Positions 6,484-8,624 of a stretch of DNA of 8,624 bases are shown in pieces. Source of the DNA: Nitrosotalea sp. (GTDB lineage Archaea; Thermoproteota; Nitrososphaeria; Nitrososphaerales; Nitrosopumilaceae). The position numbers and the translations under genes were made by a program. Below the pieces are notes generated by a model. That model did no database searches and was not told where the DNA came from. It saw only the letters and a list, made by a program, of their open reading frames with translations. The stretch is from NCBI GenBank assembly GCA_023252335.1, contig JAJPEA010000080.1:1-8624 (forward strand), written 5' to 3'. Position 1 is the stretch's first letter, and each line of letters starts with the position of its first letter.

Positions 6484-6978
6484 ATGCGATTTCAGATTTC
6501 CTTGTTCTATGTTGGGATATTATTGATCATTACTGGATCAATTGGAGCTGGAATTATTTTATCAGAGGCCGATAAAAATACAGCCAGTTTTTTGCTGGAC
6601 GGTCTTGGTACCAACAGCATACCAGTTAAAGTCAATGGAGATGGAATTGGTTTTTATTTGATATCATCTGAAAGTTATCAAAATAACATTCTTGCAAAAG
6701 CAGTTGACTCGCATGGAAATTTTCTAGACATACGAAAGATAACAAACAAAATTACAGTCGACTACTTTCATTTTGAACACAATGACCAAGTCACACTAGA
6801 GTTGACTAATCTTTCAGACAAACCAGCCAAACTGTCAACTACAATAGGAGATACTAGAGTTCAAGAGATTACTTTTCCTGCAGCAGCTATATTTGCAGGC
6901 GCCCTAGTTTTGGTGTTTTCAGGATATAGAAGGCTAAAAAACTACATTACAGAGCAGCCAGATGAAAACAAGTCATAG
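6484..6978 (+). CDS. Double-pass membrane protein with external beta domain, function unknown
   Basis: This 164-residue protein has a first helix at about 7-27, a beta-rich middle domain at about 40-130 and a second helix at about 131-148. GYRRLKN then keeps the C-terminus inside. Topology therefore places the middle domain outside the membrane. In it, KITVDYFHFEHNDQVTLEL followed by TNLSDKPAKL looks like a compact beta sandwich. It loosely recalls GOLD/p24-like domains, but I would not assign the family from reading alone. The start is ATG 6484 with a TATA box at leaderless distance. The last 37 bases overlap the opposite-strand gene, so the two transcripts are complementary at their 3' ends. 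Confidence 0.82.
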   Translation: MRFQISLFYVGILLIITGSIGAGIILSEADKNTASFLLDGLGTNSIPVKVNGDGIGFYLISSESYQNNILAKAVDSHGNFLDIRKITNKITVDYFHFEHNDQVTLELTNLSDKPAKLSTTIGDTRVQEITFPAAAIFAGALVLVFSGYRRLKNYITEQPDENKS

Positions 6979-7526
6979 ACTGGTATGCATAGCATGGTTG
7001 CACCAACCAGTAATGACAAGTTGAATCCTATCCAAGTTGCAGAAAACAATACGTTTACAATTGAAAAGGGAACAAGTTTTTTTGTTCTGCTGTAACCAAA
7101 TTTTGATAGTGTCAGAAAACTACCAATCGAAATTAGCAACAATCCAGACTCGATAGTAAGATGAGAAGATGTCACCAATCCGTCAATTCCATATTTTGTG
7201 TGAAAATTATAATCTACGTATCCCCCTACAAGTTGCAACATAGATCCAATCAGCAGTATGGTTATTCCTGTAATTATCTTCCTGTTTTTCATAGATATCA
7301 TAGTTCCAACTACTGCTGCAAGTGCAACTAGGCTAACTCCAGTATACACTGTTACATGTTGGATGGTCCAAAAACTATCAGGAATTTTGAGTGCATGTGA
7401 TGCAGAATCCCATATTCCTCCAGCTAGCACCACAAAAGTGCCCAATACAGCCAAAATTGACACTAGAAATAGTATATCATTTTGTCTTGATAGAAAAGAT
7501 TCTGAAATCATTTTGTATATTGTCAT
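6942..7526 (-). CDS. Integral membrane protein with duplicated D-x3-H-x12-H (PmoC/AmoC-like) motif
   Basis: From ATG 7526 the protein has 194 residues. A TTG two codons upstream is less likely, because the TATA box is 28 nt before the ATG. Numbering from the TTG, helices are at about 18-40, 58-80, 86-105, 121-143 and 155-185. Two halves offset by exactly 65 residues repeat: GGIWDSASH (38-46) with HVTVYTG (59-65), and GGYVDYNFH (103-111) with HLTIESG (124-130). Asp42/107, His46/111 and His59/124 match position for position. All six sit at the same membrane face, as expected for metal or haem ligands. The D-x3-H-x12-H spacing equals that of Asp156, His160, His173 in methane monooxygenase PmoC (from memory). 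The function is unknown; a copper or other metal site is inference. It is monocistronic and convergent with the 164-aa gene. Confidence 0.85.
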   Translation of the reverse strand: MTIYKMISESFLSRQNDILFLVSILAVLGTFVVLAGGIWDSASHALKIPDSFWTIQHVTVYTGVSLVALAAVVGTMISMKNRKIITGITILLIGSMLQLVGGYVDYNFHTKYGIDGLVTSSHLTIESGLLLISIGSFLTLSKFGYSRTKKLVPFSIVNVLFSATWIGFNLSLLVGATMLCIPVYDLFSSGCSVM

Positions 7527-7550
7527 ACTCAAACTCTGAAATTGTCCGTC

Positions 7551-7558
7551 TATATAGA
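7551..7558 (-). promoter_or_regulatory. TATA box for the duplicated-motif membrane protein gene
   Basis: On the minus strand TCTATATA is centred about 28 nt before the ATG at 7526 and only 22 nt before the alternative TTG at 7532. This supports the ATG and leaderless transcription. Confidence 0.6.
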
Positions 7559-7645
7559 ATGTTGTTATGAAATTTTTAGTATCTGGTTTTTTGATTTTAA
7601 TTTGTGTGGCTTGCCAATATTTTATCCATATAATTTGGAAATGAC

Positions 7646-7653
7646 TATTATAC
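7646..7653 (+). promoter_or_regulatory. TATA-like box for the 79-aa gene
   Basis: TATTATAC is centred about 28 nt before the ATG at 7677. A second AT-rich box, ATATAAT at 7628-7634, could serve instead with a short leader. No Shine-Dalgarno is present. Confidence 0.45.
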
Positions 7654-7676
7654 CAGTAATGATATGAAATGATATT

Positions 7677-7916
7677 ATGAGCCCAGGCATAGGATTGATG
7701 AAGCGAAGACTTCCAACAGAAAAGGAAGCAGTTCCAGTTGCAATATCAGGAATTATGTCAAAATATGGTGTCAAGTCAGAGGATATCAAGACACTTGAAA
7801 CAAAATTTGACATTGATAGTGGAGACTGGTATGTTGCACTTGGGTTTGGAGAAAAAAAAGCAATTGTGAAAATGGACTCGGTCCAAGGAACAATTACAGA
7901 GATTAACGAAATCTAG
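7677..7916 (+). CDS. Small soluble protein with PepSY-like C-terminal half
   Basis: This 79-residue protein has no membrane segment. A basic N-terminus (GIGLMKRRLPTEKEA) leads into a helix (VPVAISGIMSKYGVKSEDI) and then two or three beta strands, DWYVALGFGEKKAIVKMDS, closing with VQGTITEINEI. The helix followed by W-x-V ... V-x-x-D-x-x-x-G-x-I resembles the PepSY fold, in which a strand pair ends in D-x-x-x-G. The match is by eye and weak. Its role is unknown. ATG 7677 is the first start after an in-frame stop, and a TATA-like box fits it; Met8 is an alternative start. Its stop is 3 bases from the stop of the opposing MIP18-like gene. Confidence 0.65.
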   Translation: MSPGIGLMKRRLPTEKEAVPVAISGIMSKYGVKSEDIKTLETKFDIDSGDWYVALGFGEKKAIVKMDSVQGTITEINEI

Positions 7917-7919
7917 AAT

Positions 7920-8549
7920 CTATTTTTTGAACTGGACATTAGATACTTCGGGCTCTTTTATTATTATCAATCCACCATCTCGTAGTTGTTGGATTAGTTG
8001 TAGAACCTCTTTTTCCATTTGTCCTCGTTGTAAACCAACTTGCTTTGCAAACTCGTCAACTAGTTCAGTTATTCTTCTCTGACCATTGCATAGTTTCCAA
8101 AATTCCACTATGGCTTGATTTACCATGAATCCTTGCTGGTTTTCATTCATTAGAACAAGCGAATTGTCTTCCTGCTTTACTAGAGAACCTATGCCTTGTG
8201 GCATGGCAATATCATAATTTATTGGAGCTACAGTCTTTTGTTTTCCATAGTTTATCATTTTCTTACCTTCATCAGACATTTTTTCTGGAGTCCATGCTGG
8301 TTCCCATACAATTTCAACATCAACAGAGGACACGCCAGGAACCTTGGTTACGTATCGCTTTACATCAGTAACCAAAGTATCATGCAATGGACAGCCACGT
8401 GTTGTCATTGTCATTTTGATGTCTACTTTATTGTCCGGGTTTATGCTCACGCCGTAAATTAGTCCCATATCTACCACACTGATTGGTATCTCTGGGTCCA
8501 TACACTGCTTTAATGACTCTAGTATCTGTTGTGAAGTAACAGTAGCCAT
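7920..8549 (-). CDS. MIP18/DUF59 (PaaD/SufT-like) domain fused to a PqqD-like domain
   Basis: From ATG 8549 the protein has 209 residues. The in-frame GTG at 8567 would add six, but the TATA box is 27-28 nt before the ATG. The N-terminal half (about 8-100) is a MIP18/DUF59 domain: MDPEIPISVVDMGLIYGV (17-34), TTRGCPLHD with conserved Cys53, and VEIVWEPAWTPEKMS (79-93). This family works in Fe-S cluster assembly or delivery (SufT, CIA2/MIP18, PaaD). After a linker, about 130-200 resembles PqqD and RiPP-recognition domains. LVLMNENQQGFMVN is followed by FWKLCNGQRRITELVDEF, like the LN...LCDG-R-T-EIV pattern, and QLIQQLRDGGLIII closes a winged-helix-like fold. It is probably cytoplasmic. The likely role is Fe-S or metal maturation with an added peptide- or partner-binding module (inference). 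Confidence 0.88.
   Translation of the reverse strand: MATVTSQQILESLKQCMDPEIPISVVDMGLIYGVSINPDNKVDIKMTMTTRGCPLHDTLVTDVKRYVTKVPGVSSVDVEIVWEPAWTPEKMSDEGKKMINYGKQKTVAPINYDIAMPQGIGSLVKQEDNSLVLMNENQQGFMVNQAIVEFWKLCNGQRRITELVDEFAKQVGLQRGQMEKEVLQLIQQLRDGGLIIIKEPEVSNVQFKK
7921..7928 (+). terminator. Possible U-tract terminator for the 79-aa gene
   Basis: A T6 run begins 7 bases after the stop of the 79-aa gene. On the other strand it encodes the final Lys-Lys of the MIP18-PqqD-like protein, so it may serve both roles or be incidental. Confidence 0.3.
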
Positions 8550-8572
8550 GAATTGATTTGTTTCCACAATAG

Positions 8573-8580
8573 AATAAATA
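8573..8580 (-). promoter_or_regulatory. TATA box for the MIP18-PqqD-like gene
   Basis: On the minus strand TATTTATT is centred 27-28 nt before the ATG at 8549. It follows directly on the stop codon of the upstream gene. It supports the ATG over the GTG at 8567 and leaderless transcription. Confidence 0.55.
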
Positions 8581-8582
8581 CC

Positions 8583-8624
8583 TTACAACTTTTCGAACAG
8601 TTTTTTGATCGACTCTTCAAAAGG
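8583..8624 (-). CDS. C-terminal end of an upstream gene (partial)
   Basis: Reading leftwards from the window edge, the frame gives PFEESIKKLFEKL then TAA. The 13 residues have the pattern of an amphipathic helix, and a TATA box for the next gene begins only 3 bases after the stop, which fits the compact spacing seen elsewhere. Too little is present to name a product, and a chance open frame cannot be ruled out. Confidence 0.4.
   Translation of the reverse strand, partial: PFEESIKKLFEKL

Noticed and set aside
7567..7644. A 25-codon plus-strand frame encoding a hydrophobic peptide (MKFLVSGFLILICVACQ...) in the 150-base divergent gap.
   Set aside because: It looks like a signal or lipoprotein leader, but no TATA box or Shine-Dalgarno lies at a suitable distance, and T-rich DNA gives hydrophobic codons by chance. 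Conservation would be needed to accept it.
4528..7660. The 12-mer TATACCAGTAAT occurs at 4528-4539 and 7649-7660, each just before a plus-strand gene; a shorter match is near 7006.
   Set aside because: A few 12-base repeats are expected by chance in 8.6 kb of AT-rich DNA, the distances to the start codons differ, and the third copy is inside a coding region.

Overview
This AT-rich, gene-dense window looks archaeal, most likely from an ammonia-oxidising-type Nitrososphaerota (Nitrosopumilus-like). That placement is inferred, not proven. Supporting signs are an F420-dependent NADP reductase (npdG), a tRNA-Arg with no encoded CCA, an alanine aminotransferase of the Pyrococcus type, sequon-rich surface proteins, and TATA-like boxes about 27-29 nt upstream of several start codons (leaderless transcription). 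Only one start has a clear Shine-Dalgarno sequence, and it lies inside an overlapping gene pair.

Layout, left to right. (1) 1-3091, minus strand: a two-gene surface operon. A 327-aa membrane-anchored protein with two beta-rich domains and a coiled coil precedes, by 5 nt, a secreted subtilisin-like protease whose C-terminus runs off the left edge. (2) 3174-3794, minus: a histidine phosphatase, divergent from (3) 3850-5159, plus: npdG, a 75-aa two-helix membrane protein, and an FMN/F420-type split-barrel protein, the last two overlapping. (4) 5156-6328, minus: alanine-type aminotransferase, meeting the previous gene tail to tail on a shared CTAG. (5) 6372-6446, plus: tRNA-Arg(UCG) with an A-C mismatch in the acceptor stem. 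(6) 6484-6978, plus: a small double-pass protein with an external beta domain, overlapping at its 3' end with (7) 6942-7526, minus: an integral membrane protein of about five helices with two copies of D-x3-H-x12-H. (8) 7677-7916, plus: a 79-aa soluble protein with a PepSY-like tail. (9) 7920-8549, minus: a MIP18/DUF59 domain fused to a PqqD-like domain. (10) 8583-8624, minus: the last codons of another gene.

Functional themes are extracellular proteolysis (region 1), F420/NADPH redox chemistry (region 3), amino-acid metabolism (region 4) and Fe-S or metal handling (regions 7 and 9). The most striking object is the membrane protein at 6942-7526. Its duplicated Asp/His spacing equals the one I recall for the PmoC copper site (Asp156, His160, His173) of particulate methane monooxygenase. 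The second is the MIP18-PqqD-like fusion. No insertion sequence, CRISPR array or phage gene was seen, and no intergenic stretch exceeds about 150 bases.
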